From positions 265,837-315,028 of the forward strand of contig DEQW01000002.1 in NCBI GenBank assembly GCA_002360635.1: a DNA stretch of 49,192 nt, given 5' to 3'. Source of the stretch: Flavobacteriaceae bacterium UBA3356 (GTDB lineage: Bacteria; Bacteroidota; Bacteroidia; Flavobacteriales; Flavobacteriaceae). The position numbers and the translations under genes are program-made. Each line of letters opens with the position of its first letter. Positions within the stretch are counted from its first letter, which is position 1. Shown in pieces: positions 41,065 through 49,192 of this stretch. Under the pieces are notes generated by a model that was given only the letters and a program-made list of their open reading frames with translations, ran no database searches and was not told the DNA's origin.

Positions 41065-41412
41065 TTATTTTATCCACTCTTTGGCATCGTCTTTTTCTTC
41101 GGTCTTATAAAATTTTATATGAGCTTCTGAAAAAGGAAGCAATACCTCGGTAAATTGTTCTTGCCATTTAACGTTACCCACCAAAGCAACACGCTTTAAA
41201 TGCTTTTCATTCGGAAGGTCTAATTCAATTCCCTTCCAATATGTCTCTGCCGTCCAACCTTCAAAATTTTTCATTTCAATATACCAAGAAACTTCCTGAT
41301 ATGCAGTTATATGTTCTGTTAAGACCGGTATCAAGTTTTCATAATCCTTGGCATCCAGCTTATTCTCTGCCACCATATATACAGTAGCTTCTTTTTTATA
41401 GATTGATATCAT
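41065..41412 (-). CDS. SpoIIAA-like (STAS) protein, copy 2
   Basis: 115 residues. VSWYIEMKNFEGWTAETYWK and the end IKFYKTEEKDDAKEWIK align with copy 1 at 33220-33576 throughout. It lies between Fur copy 2 (44 bp) and the P1B-4 ATPase. Possibly a membrane or lipid-sensing helper of the pump. Confidence 0.8.
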   Translation of the reverse strand: MISIYKKEATVYMVAENKLDAKDYENLIPVLTEHITAYQEVSWYIEMKNFEGWTAETYWKGIELDLPNEKHLKRVALVGNVKWQEQFTEVLLPFSEAHIKFYKTEEKDDAKEWIK

Positions 41413-41456
41413 TGCTCACTATTTATAAATAATAATTGAATTTAAAAACCAAACGT

Positions 41457-41879
41457 TTAATCCAAATTGCCACTGCATTTTTCGCAAATGCCCTTTACCA
41501 CCAAGTTGATATCCTCGGTAATATAACCATCAGGTAAGTTGATGTGAGGGATTTTATGCTCTGTTAAACAGACCGTTTCATTACAATTGTTGCAATGAAA
41601 GTGCAAATGAAGGTCGTTGCCGACCTCGCACTCACAATTCTCTTCGCAAAGGGCGTATTTTATAACTCCTGTCCCATCCTCGATTTGATGCACAATACCT
41701 TTTTCTTCAAACGCTTTCATAGTCCTAAATAGGGTACTTCTTTCACTAACCTTAAAATCTTTTTCCAAGTCGCCAAGGCTGATGGCCACATTCAACTCTG
41801 CCAACCGCTTATAGGTCATAAGGCGCATAGCTGTAGGTCGTATTCCTTTGCTTTCTAAAAATTGAACTATTTTTTCCAT
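41457..41879 (-). CDS. Fur-family metal regulator, copy 2
   Basis: 140 residues. Same layout as copy 1: ESKGIRPTAMRLMTYKRLAE, RSTLFRTMKAFEEKGIVHQI, and a metal domain HLHFHCNNCNETVCL with a final CEKC. Extra Cys in CEENCECEVG (about 80). It starts 16 bp after the PII-like gene. It probably represses the operon when zinc or a related metal is bound or free. Confidence 0.87.
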   Translation of the reverse strand: MEKIVQFLESKGIRPTAMRLMTYKRLAELNVAISLGDLEKDFKVSERSTLFRTMKAFEEKGIVHQIEDGTGVIKYALCEENCECEVGNDLHLHFHCNNCNETVCLTEHKIPHINLPDGYITEDINLVVKGICEKCSGNLD

Positions 41880-41895
41880 TTGTTTAAAAAGAGAT

Positions 41896-42234
41896 TTACA
41901 GGTCGTGCCGTTTTAAGGAATCTCCTGTTTTAATCTGAAAGGCATCTTCAATATTTGCTATATAAATAATACCATCTCCAGGCCCGTCGGTTTTGGCGTT
42001 GGCTATAATTGTTTCAATGGCCGCTTGGGCTTCCTCATTTTGACAGACCAATTCCAATTTTACCACAGGACTATCTGTTACGTGAAAATCTAGCGACGGT
42101 CTTGCACCTTTTGCCTTGAATGCGCCCGTGCCTTCTGCTTGTGAAAGGGTCATACTTTCAAATCCATTGTCAGAAAGTGCTTCAATGACTCTTTGGATTC
42201 GGTTTGGTTTTATAAATGCTTTTATTTCTTTCAT
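41896..42234 (-). CDS. PII-like signalling protein of metal-efflux clusters
   Basis: 112 residues. PII fold: MKEIKAFIKPNRIQRVIEAL, a T-loop stretch (about 37-56, GTGAFKAKGARPSLDFHV) without the uridylylated Tyr of GlnB, and the B-loop GPGDGIIYI. It resembles the PII-NG group, known to lie beside CusABC-type metal pumps. It may bind a nucleotide and sense metal or energy status. 196 bp separate it from the CusB gene upstream. Confidence 0.85.
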   Translation of the reverse strand: MKEIKAFIKPNRIQRVIEALSDNGFESMTLSQAEGTGAFKAKGARPSLDFHVTDSPVVKLELVCQNEEAQAAIETIIANAKTDGPGDGIIYIANIEDAFQIKTGDSLKRHDL

Positions 42235-42430
42235 CTGTTGATATTTATTTGTTTTTTAATGGTCATATGTAATTCCCCAATCAACATTGTGGTTGGTATC
42301 CACATTGTTATAGCTCATTTCATATTTTTAAATTTTTAATCGATTTTGAACCGAGCCTGTTTTTTAATTTTTAACTAATTAATTAAGACGATAAACAAAC
42401 TCGGAATCAAAATCTTTGATTGTTATTGAA

Positions 42431-43687
42431 TTAATGTCCGTGTTCCAGTTCGCCCTTGACCATTTCCGAAGACAGGTTATAAGCTCCGTTTATCACGACT
42501 TTGGCATCCTTTGAAACTTCGGCAGGCAAATTGACTTCAACAAAGCCTAAATCAGTAATACCGACCGTTACGGGTATCATTTTGAATTTCATTTTGCCCG
42601 CTTCCATTTCTTCATCTTCATCCAAAATGAAAATGAAGGATTGCTCGCCTTCTTTTATAATGGCAGCTTCCGGTACGGCAAAACCCTTTTTCTCGCCCTG
42701 CACTATGCGCCCTTCCACATACATACCCGGCAATAGGTTTTTATCCTTGTTTTCAATATCTGCCAGAACTTCCAAAGCTTTTGGGTCTGTATTGAAGGTT
42801 TTACCAACAGACCGAACGGTTGCTTTAAGCAGTTCATCTGGACGAGAGGCCGTGGAAAAATATATCTGTTGCCCTTGCTTGATTTGCTTTATGTCCTTCT
42901 CATATACTTTGAAGTTGACATAAATTTTTGAGTTGTCGCTTATCGAGAACATTTTGGATTGTTGTGCCACGTAATCGCCAAGGCTAATCATTACTTCATC
43001 CACATACCCACTTATAGGCGAGGTAATGGGAACAGCGGAATATATCTGTCCTTCCGCCACTTTGTCCGGGTTAATGCCCAACAGTCTCAATTGGGACCGC
43101 AAACCATTGACGCTGGATGTTGTAGAACGAAATTTTGACTGTGCCATTTGAAATTCCTTGCCAGAAGAAACACCTTTATCATAAAGGGTCTGCTTGCGTT
43201 CAAAATCCTGTTTCAAAAAGACCAGTTCGTCATTTTTTTCCTGATAATCCTGTTGCATAGCAATGATATCTGGGTGTTCTATATATGCCAACACCTGACC
43301 TTTCTTTACGTTATCTCCAGGGATTACTTTTATGGAACTCACATTTCCACCAACAAAAGGACTTATGTTCGCCTTGTCCTGTGGGAAAAGTTCCAGCGTT
43401 CCTGTTACCTTAATGTTGTTCCCTAAATTGCGTTCCTCCAAAAGTTTCATTTCCAAACCTATGGTTTCGGCCTGTTGCTTTGTGAGTTCCACAACGCCTT
43501 CTTCCTCGCTGTGACCTTCTTCTTCTCCTTCACTGTGGCCTTCCTCGCCGTGTGCATCTTCTCCAGCTTCATTGGTTTTTGATACGCCTTCGGCTTCGTT
43601 ATGCCCAAGTTCAGATTTTGGGGCATCATTACAACTCATAAACATAAGTGTAAATAATACGGTACTTACTAATAGTATATTCTTCAT
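42431..43687 (-). CDS. Periplasmic adaptor of metal RND pump (CusB/CzcB family)
   Basis: 418 residues from the ATG at 43687; a longer frame begins at 43795 but would overlap the permease gene and place 36 residues before the signal peptide. Lipobox FMSC (C19 in this numbering). An acidic His-rich segment (about 29-62: HNEAEG, HGEEGHSEGEEEGHSEEE) could bind metal. Then the adaptor core: GTLELFPQDKANISPFVGGN, coiled-coil hairpin and barrel domains. It links the permease to the outer-membrane channel. It is 16 bp after the permease stop. Confidence 0.9.
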   Translation of the reverse strand: MKNILLVSTVLFTLMFMSCNDAPKSELGHNEAEGVSKTNEAGEDAHGEEGHSEGEEEGHSEEEGVVELTKQQAETIGLEMKLLEERNLGNNIKVTGTLELFPQDKANISPFVGGNVSSIKVIPGDNVKKGQVLAYIEHPDIIAMQQDYQEKNDELVFLKQDFERKQTLYDKGVSSGKEFQMAQSKFRSTTSSVNGLRSQLRLLGINPDKVAEGQIYSAVPITSPISGYVDEVMISLGDYVAQQSKMFSISDNSKIYVNFKVYEKDIKQIKQGQQIYFSTASRPDELLKATVRSVGKTFNTDPKALEVLADIENKDKNLLPGMYVEGRIVQGEKKGFAVPEAAIIKEGEQSFIFILDEDEEMEAGKMKFKMIPVTVGITDLGFVEVNLPAEVSKDAKVVINGAYNLSSEMVKGELEHGH

Positions 43688-43703
43688 TTCTCTTTTTTTA
43701 AGG

Positions 43704-46700
43704 TTATAAATTGCCCAATTGATATTGCATATCAATGGTCTGCTGGTTAAACTGATTGATGTATTGTAAATGGTTTTGTTTAATGCGGATGGCACTGTTG
43801 AGAATCGTGATGTAATTGACGTAATCTATTTCGCCTTCTTTAGATGCCAATTGTGCGGTGGTAATTTGTTCTTCTGCCAAGAGTAGTGCGCCTTCTTCGT
43901 AATATTGCAAAATCTTCTTTGTTTTTTCAAGGGATTTGGTCAATTGCGACACACGACTTTCCGTGACCGCCTTTTGTTCCAAATATTGATTCTCTGCTAC
44001 CATTGCGTCTGCCTTGGCTGCCTTGACCCTCGACTTCTGGGGAAAAAACCATAACGGAATGCTAATACCTGCCTGATAGGTGTTGAAGCCTGACACTTCA
44101 TCCACAACCTGTCTGCCATACGATAAGCTGAATTTCGGTAGGAATTGTGATTTCTCAACGCCCACGTTTGCTTTACTTACTTCGGCATTTTGCAAGGCAT
44201 ATTGCAACATTGGGTTATTGGCAACCGAAGTTGAATCCAATGTCGCCATAAAATCCAATGGCTCGTAAAAACTATCTACCGTCTCGATGGTTTCATCCGT
44301 TCCCAAATATTGTTTTAAGGCACGTTTGGCAATTTCAATATCATCAAAAGCTTGTTGCCTCAACACTTGAATCTGTTGAAACTCGGAAGAGGCTGAAATA
44401 AATTCCAACTTGCCTGTTTCTCCCGTGTCATACCGAAGTTGGGCAGCGGACTTAAAATTGGCATAAATACTGTCCAATTGGTCTGCAAAACGCAACTGTG
44501 CCTTGTAGTAATTAATTTGGTCATAGGCTTGCATCACATTGCGCACCAATTGTTGTTCACTGGCCACATAAAACTTTTCTCCCAAGGCAATGCGCTCTTT
44601 GTAAAACTTGGATTTCGAAAATCCGGAAAGCAAGTCAATATTGCCCTGTTGCACACCAACGGTTGTCTGTACTCCAGGAAGATTATTACCATATTCTTCT
44701 TTGCCCGTGAAAACTTGTGTGCTACCAAGGTCAAAACTTGTACCTTTTAGTGCCTTTTCCCGTTCAATAAATGCCTGACTTTCCTTAAGCGATGGATAAT
44801 TCTGTTTTGCCATAGCAATGGCCTCATCTACAGTCAAGGTTTTTGGAATTGTGCCATCTTGATTGGTGTCTTGGGCAAAAGCAGTTCCAGAAGCCATCAA
44901 ACCGCCAACCATCAATAATACGGTTACAATATTGGTTGATTTGTTGACATAACTTACACCTCCATCAGTATTGTTTCGTTCCTTTCTCGATTCAAGCCAA
45001 TAATATAGTACAGGAAGGACAACAAGCGTTAAAAATGTTGCTGTTATCAATCCACCAATAACCACCGTTGCCAATGGTCGCTGCACTTCTGCACCGCCAG
45101 AGGTAGAAATCGCCATTGGGATAAAGCCCATAATGGCCGCCGTTGCCGTAAGCAAAATAGGGCGTAAGCGTTCGTGCGTTGCCTCGTATATTCGTTTTTT
45201 TAAGTCTGTCATTCCACTTTCTTTTAGTTCATTGAATTTGTTTATCAGCACCAATCCGTTTAAAACCGCGACTCCAAAGAGCACGATAAAACCGACTCCT
45301 GCCGAAATACTGAATGGCATTCCCCTTATCCAAAGGGCAAACACGCCACCAATGGCCGCCAAGGGCACTGCCATATAAATCATTAGGGATTGTGAGAACG
45401 AACTCAATGCAAAATAGAGCAATATGAATATTAGGAAAAGTGCAATAGGCACTACAATCATCAATCGGTCTGAAGCACGTTGAAGGTTTTCAAACGAACC
45501 TCCGTAGGTTACAAAATAACCTGGCGGTAGTTTCACGTCCGTTTCCAATTTTTGCTGTATTTCCTCGACCATCGATTTCACATCGCGCCCACGAACATTT
45601 ACACCAACCGAAATACGACGAGAGGTATTGTCCCTTGAAATCTGCATTGGCCCGGGTTTGTAGCTGATATCTGCCACTTCCTTTAAAGGCACTTGCGCTC
45701 CGTTTGGCAAATCGATATAAAGATTTTTAAGGCTGTTGATGTCCTGTCTAAATTCCTTTGCCAAACGAATGACCACATCGAATCGTTTTTCGCCCTCAAA
45801 AATCACACTTGCCTGTTCGCCTGCAAATGATGCACTTACATAATCGTTCAACTTGTCAACGGTTACACCATATTGTGCCATTTTTGCACGGTTATATTCC
45901 ACCGTCATTTGAGGTAAACCGCTTGTAGCTTCCACATTGAGGTCAGCCGCTCCGGGAACGGTTCTGATGACCGCTGCGATTTCCTGTACCTTGTCGGCTA
46001 ACACTTCTAAATCCTCGCCGTACAATTTAATTGCCACGTCCTCACGAACACCGGTAAGCAATTCATTAAAACGAAGTTCTACGGGTTGGGTAAATACGAA
46101 ATTTACGCCGGGAACGACTGAAATTTTTTCCTGTATTTTTTCTATGAGTTCTTCTTTGCTATCTGCGGAAGTCCATTTACTCTTATCTTTTTCAAGAATA
46201 ATGTAACTATCGGCAATGTCCATAGGCATTGGGTCTGTTGGTATTTCGGCCACACCAATCCTTGAAACTACCGTTTTTACTTCTGGAAATTCATTAATTA
46301 GATTTTGAAGTTTTTTTGAAGCTTCAATGGACTCTGTTAGACTGCTCCCCGGTTTTATCAACGCTTGAAACGCAATATCGCCCTCATCAAATTTTGGAAT
46401 AAATTCGCCACCCATATTGCTGAAAATAAATCCCGCAATCAATAGCAGGGCAACAGCGCCCATAACGACTCCAGCCCTAAAGCGAAGTGCAAAATTGAGC
46501 AATGGTACATACCCTCTGTTTAAACCGGACATTATTTTATCACTGAACCTATCAATCTTGTTTTCAAATTTGGCAAACCAACTATTCTGATTTTTAGCAG
46601 GTTTTAGGAACATTGCAGAAATCATTGGAACATAAGTAAGACAAAGGATAATCGCTCCTAAAACTGCAAATCCGAAGGTAAATGCCATTGGACGGAACAT

Positions 46701-48119
46701 TTTTCCTTCAACACCTGTTAAGAACAAAATGGGGGTAAATACAATAAGGATAATCAATTGTCCGAAAAATGCCGAATTCATCATCGTACTTGCCGATTCA
46801 TAGGCTATTTCATCCATTTCAGACTGGTCTATGGCGGTTGTGGTTTTTTTCATCCGTTGATGAATGTGGAATACCATTCCTTCCACAATGATTACAGCAC
46901 CATCCACGATGATTCCAAAATCGATTGCACCCAAGGACATTAAGTTTGCCCATACTCCAAATTGTTTCATCAAAATAAATGCGAACAATAATGACAAAGG
47001 AATTACCGAAGCGGTAATCAAGCCGCCACGGAAACTTCCCAAAAGCAAGACAAGCACAAAAATCACAATCAATGAACCTTCAATAAGGTTTTTTTCAACG
47101 GTGCTTGTGGTTCTTCCAATGAGTTCACTTCGGCTTAAAAATGTATCTATGTAAACGCCTTCGGGTAGGGATTTTTGTATTTCTACAATGCGCTTCTCCA
47201 CATTTTCGACTACGTTGCCTGGGCTTTCGCCTTTCAGCATTAAAATTTGTCCACCAACAGTTTCGTGTCCATCTTGGGTAAACGCACCATAACGTACCTG
47301 ATTACCAAAGCCTACTTTTTCGGCGACATCCCGGATTAAAACAGGACTTCCGTTTTGTGTGGTTACAACTGTATTTTCCAAATCTTCAATGCTACGTGCC
47401 AAACCTTCTCCACGAATGAAATTTGCTTGGTGGTTTTTTTCAATGTAAGCACCACCAGTATTGGCATTGTTGACTTTCAAGGCTTCAAAGACCTGATTCA
47501 TTGTAATACCGAAACTTTTCAGCTTATTAGGATTTATTGCAACTTCATACTGTTTTACATAACCTCCAAAAGCATTGACCTCGACCACTCCGGGGACTAA
47601 TGCCATTTGACGTTTTACAATCCAATCTTGGATGGTACGAAGCTCCATTGCATCGTATTTATCTTCGTAGCCCTCTTTTAATTTTAAGGTGTATTGGTAG
47701 ATTTCGCCCAGACCTGTAGTTATTGGTGCCATAAATGGCGTGCCGAAGCCTTCGGGGATTTCTCCAGCAACTTCGGTTAATTTCTCTTGTACCAATTGCC
47801 GGGGAAGATAAGTGCCTGCCTCGTCCTTAAATACAATGGTAACCACGGACAGCCCAAAACGGGATACTGAACGCAGCTCGATAACGTCAGGAAGATTTGC
47901 CATTGCCAATTCTACCGGATAGGTAACAAATTGCTCAATATCTTCAGTACCTAAATTTGGGGCCACTGTAATAACCTGTACTTGGTTGTTGGTAATATCG
48001 GGTACAGAACCCAGATTTATAGTGGCCATAGACCAAATGCCCGTACCTACAAGTGCCACTATAAAGAGCCCAATAATAAACTTGTTATTAATGGAAAATG
48101 AAATGATTTTGTTAATCAT
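43704..48119 (-). CDS. CusA/CzcA metal RND permease fused to a TolC-like outer-membrane factor
   Basis: 1471 residues, against about 1040 for CusA. Residues 1-1050 are a complete RND permease: SVPDITNNQVQV, proton-relay acidic residues in GAIDFGIIVDGAVIIVE (D400, D406, E413), and a normal TM12. Residues 1062-1083 look like an internal signal peptide (VTVLLMVGGLMASGTAFAQ), followed by an outer-membrane efflux protein domain to 1471 with DEAIAMAKQNYPSLKESQAF and coiled coils. Cleavage after AFAQ would release the channel part. This fusion is known in Bacteroidetes. With CusB it forms a tripartite metal exporter. Confidence 0.92.
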   Translation of the reverse strand: MINKIISFSINNKFIIGLFIVALVGTGIWSMATINLGSVPDITNNQVQVITVAPNLGTEDIEQFVTYPVELAMANLPDVIELRSVSRFGLSVVTIVFKDEAGTYLPRQLVQEKLTEVAGEIPEGFGTPFMAPITTGLGEIYQYTLKLKEGYEDKYDAMELRTIQDWIVKRQMALVPGVVEVNAFGGYVKQYEVAINPNKLKSFGITMNQVFEALKVNNANTGGAYIEKNHQANFIRGEGLARSIEDLENTVVTTQNGSPVLIRDVAEKVGFGNQVRYGAFTQDGHETVGGQILMLKGESPGNVVENVEKRIVEIQKSLPEGVYIDTFLSRSELIGRTTSTVEKNLIEGSLIVIFVLVLLLGSFRGGLITASVIPLSLLFAFILMKQFGVWANLMSLGAIDFGIIVDGAVIIVEGMVFHIHQRMKKTTTAIDQSEMDEIAYESASTMMNSAFFGQLIILIVFTPILFLTGVEGKMFRPMAFTFGFAVLGAIILCLTYVPMISAMFLKPAKNQNSWFAKFENKIDRFSDKIMSGLNRGYVPLLNFALRFRAGVVMGAVALLLIAGFIFSNMGGEFIPKFDEGDIAFQALIKPGSSLTESIEASKKLQNLINEFPEVKTVVSRIGVAEIPTDPMPMDIADSYIILEKDKSKWTSADSKEELIEKIQEKISVVPGVNFVFTQPVELRFNELLTGVREDVAIKLYGEDLEVLADKVQEIAAVIRTVPGAADLNVEATSGLPQMTVEYNRAKMAQYGVTVDKLNDYVSASFAGEQASVIFEGEKRFDVVIRLAKEFRQDINSLKNLYIDLPNGAQVPLKEVADISYKPGPMQISRDNTSRRISVGVNVRGRDVKSMVEEIQQKLETDVKLPPGYFVTYGGSFENLQRASDRLMIVVPIALFLIFILLYFALSSFSQSLMIYMAVPLAAIGGVFALWIRGMPFSISAGVGFIVLFGVAVLNGLVLINKFNELKESGMTDLKKRIYEATHERLRPILLTATAAIMGFIPMAISTSGGAEVQRPLATVVIGGLITATFLTLVVLPVLYYWLESRKERNNTDGGVSYVNKSTNIVTVLLMVGGLMASGTAFAQDTNQDGTIPKTLTVDEAIAMAKQNYPSLKESQAFIEREKALKGTSFDLGSTQVFTGKEEYGNNLPGVQTTVGVQQGNIDLLSGFSKSKFYKERIALGEKFYVASEQQLVRNVMQAYDQINYYKAQLRFADQLDSIYANFKSAAQLRYDTGETGKLEFISASSEFQQIQVLRQQAFDDIEIAKRALKQYLGTDETIETVDSFYEPLDFMATLDSTSVANNPMLQYALQNAEVSKANVGVEKSQFLPKFSLSYGRQVVDEVSGFNTYQAGISIPLWFFPQKSRVKAAKADAMVAENQYLEQKAVTESRVSQLTKSLEKTKKILQYYEEGALLLAEEQITTAQLASKEGEIDYVNYITILNSAIRIKQNHLQYINQFNQQTIDMQYQLGNL

Positions 48120-48145
48120 AGAAAAAGTATTAATTCAGTTTAAAC

Positions 48146-48225
48146 ATCGCAATGCAAAGAGATGCAATACGTTTATGATGCGATACTTACTTTGAAAAGC
48201 ATCACGGTAGGATATAGCTATCCTA
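48146..48225. promoter_or_regulatory. Inverted repeats upstream of the CusA operon
   Basis: TAGGATA-TAGC-TATCCTA (48208-48225) is a perfect 7-bp inverted repeat, and ATCGCA (48146-48151) faces TGCGAT (48179-48184). Both lie in the 119-bp gap before the efflux operon and could be operators for Fur-type or other metal regulators. Confidence 0.45.
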
Positions 48226-48238
48226 AAAAAAAACTGAA

Positions 48239-48634
48239 TTATACTTTAGGGGGTTGGAAAAGCGATTCCAGATATCTGGAATTTAATTGGAATGTGTAAT
48301 GATTATACTGATTTTTAGCCTCGGGGGAAACCTTACTTATTAACGTAGGTTGAAAAGGTGCGAAGAATACAAAATGTTGACAACATTGGTGGCTCATATG
48401 CACAGGCTCATTGTCGTGGTCTGAATCTGGATGGTGGTTATCCACTTTTCCATCATCATTTATGTAATCTTCATAAACATATTCAAAAAAAGAAAGTCCA
48501 TCATTTTCTCTATGGTCTTGATAATGCGCGATAAAATGGGATATTTCTTCTATCTGCTCACAAACTTCCATATTGGCCGCTATTCCTTGAAAAAAGAATA
48601 GAAACGACATCGATATGGAAACGAATATTTTCAT
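48239..48634 (-). CDS. Small exported His/Cys-rich protein
   Basis: 131 residues. Signal peptide to about residue 21 (FFQGIAAN). The mature part has a metal-ligand patch: DNHHPDSDHDNEPVHMSHQC and CCQHF (residues 66-88). It lies just upstream of the CusA gene on the same strand, so a periplasmic metal-binding chaperone or sensor is plausible. Family not recognised with certainty. Confidence 0.65.
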   Translation of the reverse strand: MKIFVSISMSFLFFFQGIAANMEVCEQIEEISHFIAHYQDHRENDGLSFFEYVYEDYINDDGKVDNHHPDSDHDNEPVHMSHQCCQHFVFFAPFQPTLISKVSPEAKNQYNHYTFQLNSRYLESLFQPPKV

Positions 48635-48709
48635 AAAGTTTTACAAATATACGAATTAATCGATGCACAGGTTGTGCAAAGTAATTTTGACAATCCTTGA
48701 GTATGTTTA

Positions 48710-49051
48710 TTAAAAATCAAAAAAACCTCTTCTAGGAAACTGAATTATAACCGTTGGCAGTAAAATGGAATGTGGGATATCTTTGCCGAGGTTATCAAAA
48801 TTGGCGAAAAATTCGTGTAGAATTGCAGGTTGTAATGGCTCGAATACAGCAAGCCCGAAATTTATGGTGTGAACGTGGCAACAATGACATTGGCAAAAAG
48901 GCGAGCATAACTCGCAATCTTGACTGTGGTCACCATCAGCATCGATTACCGTAACAACTTGGGAATCATCTTCGCTATAATTCATATCATTGCAAGGCAC
49001 AGCATTAAGTGCCAAGAAATAAAACGAAAGTATGATTACAATAAATTCCAC
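48710..49051 (-). CDS. Small exported Cys/His-rich protein, DUF6660-like
   Basis: 113 residues. A short signal peptide or N-terminal helix (FIVIILSFYFLALNAVPC) then HSQDCELCSPFCQCHCCHVH (about 41-60), a dense Cys/His metal site. The C-terminal half is ordinary and ends FPRRGFFDF. It resembles the DUF6660 proteins that precede CusA operons in Bacteroidetes. With 48239-48634 it makes a tandem of putative metal-binding proteins. Confidence 0.7.
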   Translation of the reverse strand: MEFIVIILSFYFLALNAVPCNDMNYSEDDSQVVTVIDADGDHSQDCELCSPFCQCHCCHVHTINFGLAVFEPLQPAILHEFFANFDNLGKDIPHSILLPTVIIQFPRRGFFDF

Positions 49052-49103
49052 GTTACAAAGATAACAGAATTTTTGTGCAACTGTGTTGCAAAATTGGAAT
49101 GGT

Positions 49104-49192
49104 TCAAAAATTGACTACACTATCCAAAGCATCATCAGCATCCTTATGGATGAAATTTGCTTGATAACGTATAGCATCGATGAAAAAGCAGT
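49104..49192 (-). CDS. Possible 3' end of a leftward gene
   Basis: An open frame on the minus strand from the window edge to the stop at 49104, ending KDADDALDSVVNF. Only 28 residues are visible and no family is recognisable. It could be chance. Confidence 0.3.
   Translation of the reverse strand, partial: CFFIDAIRYQANFIHKDADDALDSVVNF

Noticed and set aside
42256..42318. 20-residue frame MSYNNVDTNHNVDWGITYDH before the PII-like gene
   Set aside because: His/Asn/Asp-rich and tempting as a metal leader peptide, but too short and without a start signal or repeat in other places.
43688..43795. Longer CusB start at 43795
   Set aside because: It would overlap the upstream permease and bury the signal peptide 36 residues inside; the ATG at 43687 gives a normal lipoprotein start.

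Overview
The window looks like a large part of an integrative and conjugative element (conjugative transposon) from a member of Bacteroidota, most likely Flavobacteriaceae. The evidence is an AT-rich sequence, almost no Shine-Dalgarno sites, a Bacteroidetes-type tra operon (traE, F, G, I, J, K, M, N), BfmA/MobB mobilisation genes, an RteC regulator, and a peptidase with a type IX secretion sorting tail. No integrase, att site, rRNA, tRNA or CRISPR array was seen, so the element ends lie outside the window or the element is plasmid-like.

Layout. 1-2446 (+): the end of a heavy-metal RND permease, an MFS transporter and a small 2Fe-2S ferredoxin-like protein. 2447-3423: a gene-free stretch with duplicated and palindromic DNA. 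3424-7884 (+): ssb, two small hypothetical genes, a hairpin-rich presumptive oriT, bfmA, the relaxase and the VirD4-like coupling ATPase. 7989-13306 (+): cargo that looks defensive, namely a tightly overlapping operon of an ABC-three-component (ABC-3C) type system preceded by a 60-residue membrane peptide, followed by an AlbA_2/ATPase regulator and an exported DJ-1-like lipoprotein. 13329-20559 (-): the mating-pair (type IV secretion) operon. 20749-21372 (+): an exported amidase. 21535-25283 (+): an arsenic operon (arsR, an exported pseudo-arsenate reductase, DUF6428, metallophosphoesterase, glycine cleavage H protein, ACR3). 25308-26961 (-): excisionase-like HTH, replication initiator-like protein and DnaC-like loader. 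27284-29805 (-): rteC, a membrane-bound LuxR regulator and a mini-asparaginase. 29949-49192 (-): a long metal-handling cargo (two P1B ATPases, two Fur regulators, two SpoIIAA-like proteins, a PII-like protein, CusB/CusA-TolC efflux, His/Cys-rich small secreted proteins) with lpdA, an M28 peptidase and an amino-acid permease mixed in.

How it works together. Relaxase, BfmA and coupling protein would nick and export the element through the Tra channel, with the amidase opening the peptidoglycan. RteC and repeated CCGTA/TACGG palindromes probably switch the HTH-rep-dnaC operon. The rep-like gene itself carries three 16-bp palindromic iterons at an exact 33-bp period, a possible origin.

The most novel-looking system is at 7989-11164. 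The cytoplasmic tail of the membrane peptide and the N-terminus of the ABC-3C sensor protein carry the same short glycine/asparagine-rich motif, which resembles amyloid-signalling adaptor motifs. This suggests an ABC ATPase sensor that triggers a separate membrane effector by templated polymerisation. This is inference from sequence; all family names are by recognition of motifs, not by database search.
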